Shown: positions 8,372 through 21,309 of the stretch, piece by piece | Position numbering within the stretch: the stretch's first letter is position 1 | Layout: each line of letters opens with the position of its first letter | Source of the DNA: Streptomyces sp. DSM 15324 | Lineage (GTDB): Bacteria > Actinomycetota > Actinomycetes > Streptomycetales > Streptomycetaceae | NCBI RefSeq assembly: GCF_001514285.1 | Contig: NZ_KQ949026.1 | Coordinates: 1-64,000 of the forward strand | Direction of reading: 5' to 3' | DNA length: 64,000 nt | The notes under the pieces: generated by a model | Databases searched by the model: none | What the model was told of the DNA's origin: nothing | Seen by the model: only the letters and a program-made list of their open reading frames with translations | Translations under genes and position numbers: made by a program

Positions 8372-10732
8372 ATGGACGGTCGTGACCTGGTGCGTTCGAT
8401 GAAGACGGTGGGCTCTCCCGGGCCGGCCGGGGGGCTGCGTACCGTACGGGCCGCCTGGCGCCGGAGGCGCGCCGACGCCACCGGGTTGCCGGCGCGGGGT
8501 GCCGAGCGTGCCCGGGTGCCGGGGCCGGTGCTGGACGTGGAACCGGGGCCCGGTGGAGGCACGATCCGGTTCAGCCGCTCGGACCTGCGGATCTTCGTGG
8601 CGGTGAACGGGGCGGTCTTCTGGGGCTGGGACGGGGCCGAGCCGGAGCCGTCGTACGCGCTGGCCGGGCGGTGCCCGGAGCCCGATCCGCGGGCGGTGCT
8701 GGAGCCGGACAAGGACGGCGGCTGGCGGGTGGTGGCCGAGCGGGTGACCGTGGTGGTCTCGCGGCACGGTGCGGTCGAGGTGTGCACGCCGGGCGGGGTG
8801 ACGTTGCGGCGTGATCTGCCGCCGCGCTGGTGGGAGCCGCAGGACGGCGGTCCGGCGCGCTGGATGCAGCGGTCGGAGGTGGCGGCGGACGCGCGTTTCT
8901 TCGGGCTCGGCGGGCGGGCGTCGGGGCCCCGGCTGCGGGGCGGGACGTACCGGCTGTGGAACACGGATCCCGGACGCGCGTTCGACCGGGAGGACGATCC
9001 GCTGTATCTGACGATGCCGGTGCAGCTGGTGGTGTCCGATGCGGCCACGCATCTCGTGTTCCACGACACCTCCTGGGACGGCACGGTGACCTTGAAGGAG
9101 GGCGCGGAGGGGGCCGGGTCGGGGCACGACCGGCCGGGGTCGAGCGAGCTGCGGATGGACGGCGGCCTGTTGCGGTGCTGGGTCGTGGTGGGCACTCCCG
9201 CGCGCGTGCTGCTCGTGTGGGCGTCGCTCACCGGGGCACCGGCGCTGCCTCCCGCATGGGCGCTGGGCCACCATCACGCGCGCTGGGGCTTCGGCTCCGA
9301 GCAGGAGGTGCGGCGGATCGTGGCGGGCTATCACGAGCACGGTCTGCCGCTGGACGCCGTCCATCTCGACATCGACCACTTCGACGAGCACCGGGTGTTC
9401 ACCGTCGACCAGGACCGCTTCCCCAAGCTGCCGGTGCTCGCCGAGGAGCTGCGGCGGGACGGTATCCGGCTGGTCTCGATCGTCGATCCCGCGGTCCGGG
9501 CCGAGGCGGGCAACGCCGTCTACGACAGCGGGCTCGCCGAGGACGCGTTCGTGAAGGACGCCGCGGGGCGGCTCGTCGAGGGCGTGGCGTGGCCGGGTGA
9601 GGCGGTGTTCCCCGACTTCACGCGCGCGCGTGTACGGCGCTGGTGGGGAGGGCTGTACGGGGAGCGCGTCGGGCAGGGGTTCGCCGGTTTCTGGCACGAC
9701 ATGAACGAACCGACGTCGTTCACGGCCTTCGGCGAGGCGACGCTGCCCCGGTCGGCCCGTCACGCGCTGGACGGGCGGGACGGCGACCACCGGGAGGCCC
9801 ACAACGTCTACGCCCTGTGCATGGCCAGGGCGGCCTACGAAGGGCTGCGGGAGCTGCTGCCCGAGGAGCGGCCGTTCCTGTTCTCCCGCTCCGGCTGGGC
9901 GGGCCTGCAGCGTTACGGCGGGACCTGGTCGGGGGACGTGGCCACGGGCTGGCCCGGGCTGCGGGCGTCGCTGGCGCTGGTGATGGGGCTCGGGCTGTGC
10001 GGGGTGCCGTACTCCGGGCCGGACGTGGGCGGCTTCGACGGGAGTCCGTCGCCGGAGTTGTATCTGCGGTGGTTCCAGCTGGGCGCCTATCTGCCGCTGT
10101 TCCGGACGCACGCGAGCCTGCGGGCGGGGCGCCGTGAGCCGTGGGAGTTCGGTCCGCAGGTGTTGGAGCACGCGCGCGTGGCGCTCGTCGAACGGCGGCG
10201 GCTGCTGCCGTACTTCATCACACTGGCGCATCTGGCGCGGCGTACCGGGGCACCGTATGTGCGTCCGGTGTGGTGGGGCGCGCCCGAGGACCGGGCGCTA
10301 CGGGACTGCGAGGACGCCTTTCTGCTGGGTGACAGCCTGCTAGTGGCTCCGGTGCTGGCTCCGGGGGTCGAGCGGCGTGCGGTGCAGCTGCCGAGGGGGC
10401 TCTGGTACGACACCGCGACCGGGCAGCGGCACCGGGGGCCGGGGCAGGTGCTCGTGGACGCGCCGCTGGCGCGGATCCCGGTGTTCGCGCGCGCGGGTGC
10501 CGTCATACCGGTGCGCGGGGACGACGGAGGGCTGGAGCTGGAGGTGTGGACACCGGCCCGGGGGCGGACCGGTGGCGGCCTGGTGGTGCGGGACGCGGGC
10601 GACGGCTGGGACGAGCCCGAGATCGAGCGGTACGTCGCCCGGTGGGAGGGCCGGCAGGTCGTCGTCGAGCGTGAGGGCGAGGACGGCCTGAGGGAGGCGT
10701 CCCATCCCGTCCGGGTGCGCGGGTTCGGTTAG
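8372..10732 (+). CDS. Glycoside hydrolase family 31 alpha-glucosidase
   Basis: A 786-residue retaining alpha-glycosidase of family 31, which releases alpha-linked glucose or related sugars. The N-terminal beta-sandwich precedes the catalytic barrel with DIDHFDEHRVFTVDQDRFP, the nucleophile motif WHDMNEP (D443), SRSGWAGLQRYGGTWSGD (acid/base region) and YSGPDVGGF, and a C-terminal beta domain with the LLVAPVL motif. No signal peptide is evident, so it is probably cytoplasmic. The ATG at 8372 was chosen because AGGG lies about 8 bases upstream; a GTG 9 bases earlier is possible. Exact substrate cannot be read from sequence. Confidence 0.88.
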   Translation: MDGRDLVRSMKTVGSPGPAGGLRTVRAAWRRRRADATGLPARGAERARVPGPVLDVEPGPGGGTIRFSRSDLRIFVAVNGAVFWGWDGAEPEPSYALAGRCPEPDPRAVLEPDKDGGWRVVAERVTVVVSRHGAVEVCTPGGVTLRRDLPPRWWEPQDGGPARWMQRSEVAADARFFGLGGRASGPRLRGGTYRLWNTDPGRAFDREDDPLYLTMPVQLVVSDAATHLVFHDTSWDGTVTLKEGAEGAGSGHDRPGSSELRMDGGLLRCWVVVGTPARVLLVWASLTGAPALPPAWALGHHHARWGFGSEQEVRRIVAGYHEHGLPLDAVHLDIDHFDEHRVFTVDQDRFPKLPVLAEELRRDGIRLVSIVDPAVRAEAGNAVYDSGLAEDAFVKDAAGRLVEGVAWPGEAVFPDFTRARVRRWWGGLYGERVGQGFAGFWHDMNEPTSFTAFGEATLPRSARHALDGRDGDHREAHNVYALCMARAAYEGLRELLPEERPFLFSRSGWAGLQRYGGTWSGDVATGWPGLRASLALVMGLGLCGVPYSGPDVGGFDGSPSPELYLRWFQLGAYLPLFRTHASLRAGRREPWEFGPQVLEHARVALVERRRLLPYFITLAHLARRTGAPYVRPVWWGAPEDRALRDCEDAFLLGDSLLVAPVLAPGVERRAVQLPRGLWYDTATGQRHRGPGQVLVDAPLARIPVFARAGAVIPVRGDDGGLELEVWTPARGRTGGGLVVRDAGDGWDEPEIERYVARWEGRQVVVEREGEDGLREASHPVRVRGFG

Positions 10733-10764
10733 CGCCGGCGCGCCCGGGCGGTCGAGCGGTGGGC

Positions 10765-11301
10765 TCAGATGTAGCGGCCCTCGAAGAACGCGCGTACCGC
10801 GTGCGTGTGCAGCGGGAAGGCGAGTTCCTCGGGTCCGCGCAGGATGTGCCAGCCCTCCGTCTCGTCGGTGGCCGCCGACTCCGGGAGGCGGTCGGCGGGC
10901 CGCTCCGGGAGCAGCCCGAACACCAGCAGGTGGCCGTCGGACGAGCTCATGGCGTCGGCGAGGCGGACGTCGCGGCTCGCGGCGTCGATGCCGGTCTCCT
11001 CGCGGAGTTCACGGACGACGGCCTGCCGCCAGTCCTCGCGGTGGTCGATGAAGCCGCCGGGCAGGGCGACGCCGCCGCGCGCGGGGGCGATCGTTCGGGT
11101 GATGACGACCAGGCCGGTGCCCGCCGTGTCGTAGACGGGCTGGAGGGCTACGGCCACCGGCAGCGGGTTGCGGTAGGCGATGGCGGCGCAGGCCGGGCAG
11201 GCGCGGGGCCAGCCGGTGACGCCCTCCCCGTAGGGCGCTCCGCAGCTCGAACAGTGGGAGTCGCGTGCGGAGTTCGCATGGGAGTGCAGAGATTCGGACA
11301 C
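10765..11301 (-). CDS. Nudix hydrolase with N-terminal zinc ribbon
   Basis: A 178-residue Nudix pyrophosphatase. The full Nudix box is present: GGFIDHRE followed seven residues on by RELREETGI. An N-terminal four-cysteine ribbon (CSSCG...CPAC) resembles NADH pyrophosphatase-type Nudix proteins, but the substrate is uncertain. The GTG at 11301 (VSESLHSHAN) is the preferred start; longer readings overlap the divergent DUF35 gene's upstream region, and the ribosome site is weak either way. It converges with the GH31 gene. Confidence 0.82.
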   Translation of the reverse strand: MSESLHSHANSARDSHCSSCGAPYGEGVTGWPRACPACAAIAYRNPLPVAVALQPVYDTAGTGLVVITRTIAPARGGVALPGGFIDHREDWRQAVVRELREETGIDAASRDVRLADAMSSSDGHLLVFGLLPERPADRLPESAATDETEGWHILRGPEELAFPLHTHAVRAFFEGRYI

Positions 11302-11473
11302 GCGGCGGAGCGTATCCGATCTTGGGGAGGGCGTCGTACGCGTGTGCTCGGTGCGCGGTGAGGAATGCGGCGGAGCCGTCGCGGAGCGTCGCGTCATGTC
11401 GCCTCCCTGCCCATTTGCCGGTGCGCGTGCCACACTCCTGACGTCTCGTCAGGTCCAGCACGGAGGAGGCGCG

Positions 11474-11920
11474 TTGTCACGTACACGCACACCTGTGGTG
11501 GCCGGGTGGTTCACCGGGGACGGGGAGGACTTCAGACTGCTCGGCACGCGCTGCTCGGCGTGCCGCTCTGTCTTCTTCCCGCGTGAGGACACGCACTGCC
11601 GCAATCCGGGGTGCCTGGGCGAAGAGCTGGAGGAGGTCCCGCTGTCACGGCGGGGACGCGTCTGGTCGTACACGGACAGCCGCTACCGCCCTCCGTCACC
11701 CTATGTGACCGATGCGGAACTTCCGTGGGAGCCGTACGCGTTGATCGCCGTGGAGCTGGAGTCCGAGCGGATCGTGGTGCTGGGACAGGCGGTTCCGGGT
11801 GTCACCGTCGCGGATCTGGCGGTGGGCATGGAGGTGGAGGTCGTCCCCGGCGTGCTGAGCGAGGACGCGGAGACGACCTGGACGACGTGGCAGTGGCGGC
11901 CGACGGGGGTGGCGGGATGA
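11474..11920 (+). CDS. DUF35 OB-fold protein with zinc ribbon, acyl-CoA binding
   Basis: A 148-residue protein of the DUF35 family: an N-terminal rubredoxin-like zinc ribbon (CSACRSVFFPRED then CRNPGC) and a C-terminal OB fold. Such proteins partner with thiolase-like or aldolase enzymes acting on CoA thioesters, as in steroid side-chain degradation. The TTG start at 11474 is chosen because GGAGGAGG sits 4-5 bases upstream. Its TGA overlaps the ATG of the thiolase gene (ATGA), indicating translational coupling and a two-subunit complex. Confidence 0.85.
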   Translation: MSRTRTPVVAGWFTGDGEDFRLLGTRCSACRSVFFPREDTHCRNPGCLGEELEEVPLSRRGRVWSYTDSRYRPPSPYVTDAELPWEPYALIAVELESERIVVLGQAVPGVTVADLAVGMEVEVVPGVLSEDAETTWTTWQWRPTGVAG

Positions 11921-13107
11921 CGGCAGAGGTGGCGGTCCTCGGCGCGGGGATGCATCCGTGGGGCAAGTGGGGGCGCGGCTTCGTGGAGTACGGCGTGGCG
12001 GCCGCGCGGGCGGCCCTGGCCGATGCCGGTCTGGACTGGCGCGACGTCGGCGCGGTCGTCGGCGCGGACACGGTGCGTGGTGGCTACCCGGGGTATGTGG
12101 CCGGGGCGACGTTCGCCAAGGCCCTGGGCTGGCAGGGCGCGCGCGTGACGAATGTGTACGCGGCGTGCGCGTCGGGAGCGCAGGCGATCGACACGGCGCG
12201 GGCGCGGATCCTCGCGGGTCTGACGGACGTGGCGCTCGTGGTGGGGGCCGACGCGGCGCCGAAGGGCTTCTTCCGGCCCGCGGGCGGGGACCGGCCGGAC
12301 GACCCGGACTGGCTGCGGTTCCGGGTCCTCGGCGCCACGAATCCGACGTACTTCGGGCTGTACGCGCGCCGCCGCATGGCGGTGCACGGGGACACCGTGG
12401 AAGACTTCGCCCAGGTGAAGGTGAAGAACGCCGCCATGGGGGCGCTCAACCCGCGCGCGCGCTACCGCAAGCGGGTCACCGCCGAGGAGGTCGCCGCCTC
12501 GCCGGTGGTCGCCGATCCGCTGCGGCTGCTGGACATCTGCGCGACCTCGGACGGCGGGGCAGCGCTGGTCCTGTCGAGCATGGAGTTCGCACGTCGGCAC
12601 GGTGTGGCGGAGCCGGTGCGGATCCGGGCCGTGTCCACCGTGACGCCCCGTTATCCCAGCGCCGTTCTGGATCTGCCGGACATCGCGACCGACTCAGCGG
12701 TCGCGGTGGAACCCCCGGACGAGCCGTTCCGGGCGTCGATCGCCCGCGCGGCCTACGAGGAGGCGGGCATCGGGCCCGAGGACCTGTCGCTGGCGGAGGT
12801 CTACGACCTGTCCACCGCCCTGGAGTTGCAGTGGTACGAGGATCTCGGCCTCTGCGGCGAGGGCGAGGGCGCCAAGCTGCTGCGGGAGGGCGCGACGGCG
12901 CCGGGGGGCCGCATACCGGTGAACACCAGCGGGGGCCTGGCCTCATTCGGGGAGGCGGTGCCGGCGCAGGCGATCGCTCAGGTATGCGAGCTGACCTGGC
13001 AGTTGCGGGGGCAGGCGGGAGAGCGTCAGATCCCCCACGCGCGCGTGGGCGTCACGGCGAACCAGGGGCTGTTCGGGCACGGGTCCGCGGTGCTCGCCGT
13101 GCGGTGA
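11917..13107 (+). CDS. Thiolase-family protein (SCP-x/Ltp2-like)
   Basis: A 396-residue thiolase-fold protein with the family's nucleophile-region motif VYAACASGAQAIDTARARI and the C-terminal VNTSGGLASFGEAVPAQ. With a DUF35 partner overlapping upstream, it most resembles the lipid-transfer/SCP-x group, which includes both beta-ketothiolases and the retro-aldolase Ltp2 acting on acyl-CoA intermediates. Which reaction applies cannot be decided from sequence. The start is the ATG at 11917, within the ATGA overlap with the DUF35 gene. No dehydrogenase or hydratase is adjacent, so the pathway is not defined by context. Confidence 0.85.
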   Translation: MTAEVAVLGAGMHPWGKWGRGFVEYGVAAARAALADAGLDWRDVGAVVGADTVRGGYPGYVAGATFAKALGWQGARVTNVYAACASGAQAIDTARARILAGLTDVALVVGADAAPKGFFRPAGGDRPDDPDWLRFRVLGATNPTYFGLYARRRMAVHGDTVEDFAQVKVKNAAMGALNPRARYRKRVTAEEVAASPVVADPLRLLDICATSDGGAALVLSSMEFARRHGVAEPVRIRAVSTVTPRYPSAVLDLPDIATDSAVAVEPPDEPFRASIARAAYEEAGIGPEDLSLAEVYDLSTALELQWYEDLGLCGEGEGAKLLREGATAPGGRIPVNTSGGLASFGEAVPAQAIAQVCELTWQLRGQAGERQIPHARVGVTANQGLFGHGSAVLAVR

Positions 13108-13268
13108 GGGACGGGTCCGGGCCGGGACGCCCGACGCGGGTACGTCGGCCGAGTCCGACCGGCGTCGGCCAGGTGCCGGCCGACCGGGAAGGGCTGGATT
13201 TACCGGCACCGCGGACAGCTGCTCGCGGGTCTCCTCTACCCCGTGACCTTCTGAGCCGTGGGGCGGGC

Positions 13269-13301
13269 GGCCCGTACCCCCGGTCGGCGGGGGTGCGGGC
13301 C
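13269..13301. terminator. Bidirectional hairpin between thiolase and cvnD
   Basis: GGCCCGTACCCCCG pairs with CGGGGGTGCGGGCC (one T-G wobble) around a 5-nt loop, giving a 14-bp stem between two converging genes. It lies 10 bases before the cvnD stop codon and probably ends transcription in both directions. Confidence 0.75.
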
Positions 13302-13310
13302 GTGCGGGGC

Positions 13311-13912
13311 TCAGGTGGTGACGGTCTGACGGCGCTCGGTGCCGAAGTCCATCGCGTGCTGGACGACTCCGACGAGGACGTCCCTGACGGAGCGCCGGTC
13401 GCGCGCGTCGCACAGGATCACCGGGATGTCGTCGTCGAGGTCCAAGGCCGCGCGGACGTCCGCCACGGGGTAACGGTCGGCTCCCTCGAAGCAGTTGACG
13501 CCGATGAGGAAGGGGATGCCGCGCCGTTCGAAGTAGTCGACGGCGGCGAAGCAGTCCTCCAGGCGACGGGTGTCGGCGAGCACGACGGCACCGAGCGCGC
13601 CCTCGGAGAGCTCGTCCCACATGAACCAGAACCGTTCCTGGCCGGGTGTGCCGAACAGGTACAGCACCAGGTCCTCGCGCAGGGTGATGCGCCCGAAGTC
13701 CATGGCGACGGTGGTCGTGTGCTTGCGCTCGACGCCGGTGAGATCGTCGATCGGCCGGCCGGCCTCGGTGAGGTACTCCTCGGTGCGCAGTGGCCTGATC
13801 TCGCTGACGGCGCCGACGAGGGTGGTCTTGCCCACCCCGAAACCGCCGGCGACCAGGATCTTGAGCGTGACGGGCTCGACCGGGGGCTTGCCGCGCTCAG
13901 GACGCCCGAGGA

Positions 13913-13916
<4 letters not shown>
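13311..13916 (-). CDS. cvnD: Conservon small GTP-binding protein CvnD
   Basis: A 201-residue MglA/Ras-like GTPase, the last member of a Streptomyces conservon; CvnD proteins couple to the CvnA sensor through CvnB/CvnC at the membrane. The P-loop GGFGVGKTT is at residues 24-32, and the switch region is [14 protein letters not shown], where the usual DxxG aspartate is a glycine, as in other CvnD proteins. The NKxD position reads GVNCFEG. Its ATG overlaps the stop of the upstream oxoprolinase gene by 4 bases (ATGA), so translation of the two is coupled. Normally cvnD follows cvnC directly; here a 3.6-kb gene intervenes. Confidence 0.9.
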
Positions 13917-17542
<3,626 letters not shown>

Positions 17543-17566
17543 GTCGTCACCTCGCTTCCGCGCTGC

Positions 17567-17962
17567 TCACAGCGCTCGGAGGCCGTTGATCACGTCACGG
17601 AGAATGCTCACGTCCACCAGCTCGGCCGGGGGTACGGGCCGGTTCACATGGACGTACTCCGTGTCCACGAGGTCCCCGACGAGGACCCGTACCACGCCGA
17701 TGGGCAGGTCGAGCTCCGCGGACAGCTCGGCGACCGACTGCGGCGCCCCGAGGCACAGGTCCACGATGTGCACGTGTTCCGGGGACAGCGAGGGGTCGGC
17801 CTCCGCCTCGTCCGCGTGGGGCTCGGCGACGACCAGTGCGATCAGATCGAGACGGTGCTGGACCGCACTGGTGGTGCGGCCCCGTGTCATGGCATAGGGA
17901 CGGACGACCGGACCGGCCTCGTCGTCGAACCAGTGGCTGCTTCCCTGACCGTCTGTGCTCAT
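17567..17962 (-). CDS. cvnC: Conservon protein CvnC (DUF742)
   Basis: A 131-residue DUF742 protein. It starts with the conserved VRPYAMTRGRT motif, and the C-terminal half is a winged-helix-like domain (QSVAELSAELDLPIGVVRVLVGDLV). CvnC forms part of the membrane-associated complex of sensor CvnA, roadblock CvnB and GTPase CvnD. It lies 9 bases after cvnB. Downstream comes the oxoprolinase gene instead of cvnD. Confidence 0.92.
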   Translation of the reverse strand: MSTDGQGSSHWFDDEAGPVVRPYAMTRGRTTSAVQHRLDLIALVVAEPHADEAEADPSLSPEHVHIVDLCLGAPQSVAELSAELDLPIGVVRVLVGDLVDTEYVHVNRPVPPAELVDVSILRDVINGLRAL

Positions 17963-17971
17963 GCCATCCCA

Positions 17972-18403
17972 CTACCCGCCCGAGGACAGATCGGTGCGCG
18001 GGGCGGTGCCCAGATGTACGCCGACCCGCTTGACGAGCAGGGTCATCTCGTACGCCACCTGGCCCACGTCGGAGTCGGCGTCCGCGAGGACGGCGAGGCA
18101 GCTGCCGTCCCCGGCGGCGGTGACGAACAGGAAGGCCTCGTCGAGCTCGACGACGGTCTGGCGGACGTCGCCGGCATCGAAGTGGCGGCCCACGCCCTTG
18201 GCGAGGCTGTGGAATCCGGAGGCGACGGCGGCCAGGTGCTCGCTGTCCTCCCGGGTGAGGTCCCTGGACGCGCCGGTCGCCAGACCGTCGCCGGAGAGCA
18301 CGACGGCCTTGCGGATGCTGGCGACCCGGTCGACGAGTTCGTCGAGGAGCCAGTTCAGTTCGCCGTTGTTGCTCATGTGGCCGGTCGCCTGTGGTGCGGT
18401 CAT
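17972..18403 (-). CDS. cvnB: Conservon roadblock/LC7 protein CvnB
   Basis: A 143-residue roadblock/LC7 protein (core LNWLLDELVDRVASIRKAVVLSGDGLA), the family that regulates MglA-type GTPases. In conservons CvnB links the CvnA sensor to CvnD. Its ATG at 18403 overlaps the cvnA stop by 4 bases; an internal start at MSNNGELNW (27 bases in) is also possible. All four cvn genes are read leftward in one operon. Confidence 0.93.
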   Translation of the reverse strand: MTAPQATGHMSNNGELNWLLDELVDRVASIRKAVVLSGDGLATGASRDLTREDSEHLAAVASGFHSLAKGVGRHFDAGDVRQTVVELDEAFLFVTAAGDGSCLAVLADADSDVGQVAYEMTLLVKRVGVHLGTAPRTDLSSGG

Positions 18404-21309
18404 CGACCGTCCCCCTTTGTCGTTCGTCGTGGTGCTGTGCCGCTGTGGGTCTCGTCGCCCGCGGCGTTCTCCGCGCGGCCGCGCTGCCAGCCGCGCTGGA
18501 GCGAGGCCATCCGGCTGCGTACCTCGTCGGCGTCCCGCTCCTCGATGTCGGACCGGTTCGTCGTCGTGCGCGGCGCGGGTCCCTGCCTGAGTTGCGGGGC
18601 CAGGTTCGCCTGCCGCACCCGGCGGGGCAGTGCCGTGGGCGCGGAGCCGGCGTCATGAGGCCGGTTGCCGAGGGTGCGGTCCTGTGGACCGCTGCCCTGA
18701 CCGCTTTCCAGCGTGCGCTCCACCGGGCCGCCCGTGCCACTCAGGCGCGGGTCGGGCAGCTGGTGCGCGGGGCCGGCCGGGCCGCCGGACGTCGCTTGGC
18801 GGGTGCGCTGCGGAAGCGCGGGGGGCTGCGTGCCTTCGGCGCCGTGTCCGTGGCGCAGGGGCGGGGGCTCGGTCGCGCCGATGCTCCGCGGGATCTGTGC
18901 CCCGCTGCCCCGGCGGCGCGAGGGCAGCGGCGCCGGCCCGTCGGTCTCCGCGCGGTGGGGCGGGGTGCGGTGGGCGGACTCCTGGCCCGTCTCCGGGTGC
19001 GGGGCGCGCGGGTCGCCGACGGGGCGGCCGTGCGAGCTGACCAGCTTGGGCGTCCGGCGGTCGGGCAGCGGGAGGAGGGCGGCGGGGGTGTCGGTGCCGT
19101 GGGCCGGCTCGCGGGGCTCGGTCAGCCTGCGGTGCTGGTCGACGGAGGTGATGACGGGGTTGGTCTCGGGGCCGGTCGGGGAGCGGCGGGGGCGGAACAG
19201 GACACCGCTGTCGTCCTCGTCGTCCAGGGCGGTCGGGAAGCCGCCGAGGGCGTCGAGGCCGACGGGGGCCTCCAGCTCGACGGGGCCGTCCAGCACGGGC
19301 GGGCCGGGGAGCTGCGCGGACGCGGAGAGCTCGGGCCGGTGGGCCTCGGCGGACTCGGCGGCCTTCGGGGCCCGGGGACGGTCGAGGCGGAAGCCGATGC
19401 CGTTGGTGTCGGGGACGTCGTCCGTCAGCAGGGTGTCGGGGATGAAGACGACGGCGGTGGTCCCGCCGTACGGGGAGGGCTGGAGGGAGACCCTGACGTT
19501 CTGGCGCTGGGCGAGGCGGCTGACGACGAACAGCCCGAGACGGTCGGTGTCGGACAGCTCGAACTCCGGGGTCTCCGCCAGGCGGAGGTTGGCCTCCAGG
19601 AGCGCCTCGGGTGCCATGCCGAGGCCGCGGTCGTGGATCTCCAGGGTGAACCCGTTGGCGACCCGCTCGCCCAGAACCTGGACGGCGGTGTGCGGCGGGG
19701 CGAACACCGTGGCGTTCTCCAGGAGTTCGGCCACGAGGTGAGTGAGGTCGGCGACGGCGGGGCCGGTGACGGCGAGGCGCGGCAGCCGGCGGACCTCGAT
19801 GCGCTCGTAGTCCTCGACCTCGGCGACGGCGGCACGCACGATGTCCATGAGCTGGACGGGTTTGCGCCACTGCCGGGAGGGGGCCGCTCCGGAGAGGATC
19901 ACCAGGCCCTCGGCGTGGCGGCGCATGCGGGTGGTGAGGTGGTCGAGCCGGAAGAGGTCGGCGAGTTCCTCGGCGTCCTCGGTGCGGCGCTCCATGGTGT
20001 CGAGCAGGGTGAGCTGCTTGTGCAGCAGGACCTGGCTGCGGCGGGCGAGGTTGACGAAGACCTCGGAGACGCCGGCGCGCAGCTCGGCCTGTTTCACGGC
20101 GGCCTCGACGGCCGCGCGCTGCAGGGTGTTGAGGGCCTGGCCGACCTCGCCCATCTCGTTCTTGTCGTACTCCAGCAGCGGTACCTCGGTCTCCACGTCG
20201 ACCTGTTCGCCCGCGGAGAGGCGGCGCATCACGCTGGGCAGCCGCACACCGGACGCCTCGTGGGCCTCCACCCGCAGCTGGCGCAGGTCTCGGATGAGGC
20301 CACGGCCGATGCGCACCGACAGCACGAGGGAGACGATCAGAGCGACGAGTCCGAAGACACCGGCGAAGGCCGCCTTGACGATGACCTCGATGGCGACGGG
20401 CCGGACGCGGTCCTGGTAGCGGTCGTTGGCCTGTTCGTCGAGGGTGCCCAGCTCCTTGAGGACGTCTCCGGCGACCGTGTCCCAGTTCCTGGCGGTGACG
20501 CCCTTGGGCGGGTCGCCGGGGCCGGAGGTGACGACGGACTGCTCGGCGGAGCGCAGGGGGGCGGTGGTGGCGTTCTTCCAGAAGCTCTCGTAGCGCTCGC
20601 GTTCCGCGGTGGGCAGCTGGGCGAGGCTGATGTCGTAGACGACGTCGCGCTGGGAGCGGAGGTCGGAGACGTCGCGGATCTCGCCGCGGGTGAGGCGGCC
20701 GACGACCAGGGCGGAGCCGAGCAGGGCGTCCTCGCGGGAGAGCAGCTCTCGGGCGAGGGCGACGCTGACGAGCGCGCGGTACTGCTTGTCCATCTCCACG
20801 CTGTCGACGACGTCCAGCTTGGCCAGGAGGGCGTAGCAGGGGTCGATGAGCTGGTTGTAGAGGCCCAGCGCCTGGGCCCGGGTGACGGTGCCCTCCTCGA
20901 CGCTGCCGCGCAGGGAGTCGAGCCCGTCGAAGGCGTCGAAGACCGCGGTCAGGCCTTCGGAGTCGTCGGGGTCCAGGACGTCACGGACCTCCGCGTCCCG
21001 GGCGTTGCGGCGGATCTCGGCGAGCGCCTCGTCGGTGGCGGTCCTGGTGCGGCGGAGCGCGGAGAGCGCGTCGGAGGCGCGGGGGTCGGCGAGGTAGACG
21101 AGGGTCTGGCGGCGTTCCTGCTGAACGACGCGGACCGTGTCCTCGATCGGGTAGCCGACCTTCTCCACGAGGGACGACACGGTGAACAGACGGCTCGCCT
21201 CACGGCCCGTCAGTACCGTGGCGAAGCCCCAGATCGCGGTCAGGGACACCAGCGGCACGAGAAGCAGCGCCACGATCTTCCGGCGGATCGACTTCCCGCG
21301 AAAGCGCAT
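18400..21309 (-). CDS. cvnA: Conservon sensor histidine kinase-like protein CvnA (NIT domain)
   Basis: A 969-residue membrane sensor. TM1 lies at about residues 11-33, followed by an extracytoplasmic all-helical nitrate/nitrite-sensing (NIT) type domain, TM2 at about 310-335, and a HAMP region. A histidine-kinase-like ATPase domain follows with the N-box ELLENATVFAPP and the G-box HDRGLGM. The last ~350 residues are a proline/arginine-rich disordered tail. CvnA proteins generally act through the downstream CvnB-C-D rather than a response regulator, and none is adjacent here. The ligand is unknown. The ATG at 21309 (MRFRGKSIRRK) puts basic residues before TM1, as expected. Confidence 0.92.
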   Translation of the reverse strand: MRFRGKSIRRKIVALLLVPLVSLTAIWGFATVLTGREASRLFTVSSLVEKVGYPIEDTVRVVQQERRQTLVYLADPRASDALSALRRTRTATDEALAEIRRNARDAEVRDVLDPDDSEGLTAVFDAFDGLDSLRGSVEEGTVTRAQALGLYNQLIDPCYALLAKLDVVDSVEMDKQYRALVSVALARELLSREDALLGSALVVGRLTRGEIRDVSDLRSQRDVVYDISLAQLPTAERERYESFWKNATTAPLRSAEQSVVTSGPGDPPKGVTARNWDTVAGDVLKELGTLDEQANDRYQDRVRPVAIEVIVKAAFAGVFGLVALIVSLVLSVRIGRGLIRDLRQLRVEAHEASGVRLPSVMRRLSAGEQVDVETEVPLLEYDKNEMGEVGQALNTLQRAAVEAAVKQAELRAGVSEVFVNLARRSQVLLHKQLTLLDTMERRTEDAEELADLFRLDHLTTRMRRHAEGLVILSGAAPSRQWRKPVQLMDIVRAAVAEVEDYERIEVRRLPRLAVTGPAVADLTHLVAELLENATVFAPPHTAVQVLGERVANGFTLEIHDRGLGMAPEALLEANLRLAETPEFELSDTDRLGLFVVSRLAQRQNVRVSLQPSPYGGTTAVVFIPDTLLTDDVPDTNGIGFRLDRPRAPKAAESAEAHRPELSASAQLPGPPVLDGPVELEAPVGLDALGGFPTALDDEDDSGVLFRPRRSPTGPETNPVITSVDQHRRLTEPREPAHGTDTPAALLPLPDRRTPKLVSSHGRPVGDPRAPHPETGQESAHRTPPHRAETDGPAPLPSRRRGSGAQIPRSIGATEPPPLRHGHGAEGTQPPALPQRTRQATSGGPAGPAHQLPDPRLSGTGGPVERTLESGQGSGPQDRTLGNRPHDAGSAPTALPRRVRQANLAPQLRQGPAPRTTTNRSDIEERDADEVRSRMASLQRGWQRGRAENAAGDETHSGTAPRRTTKGDGR

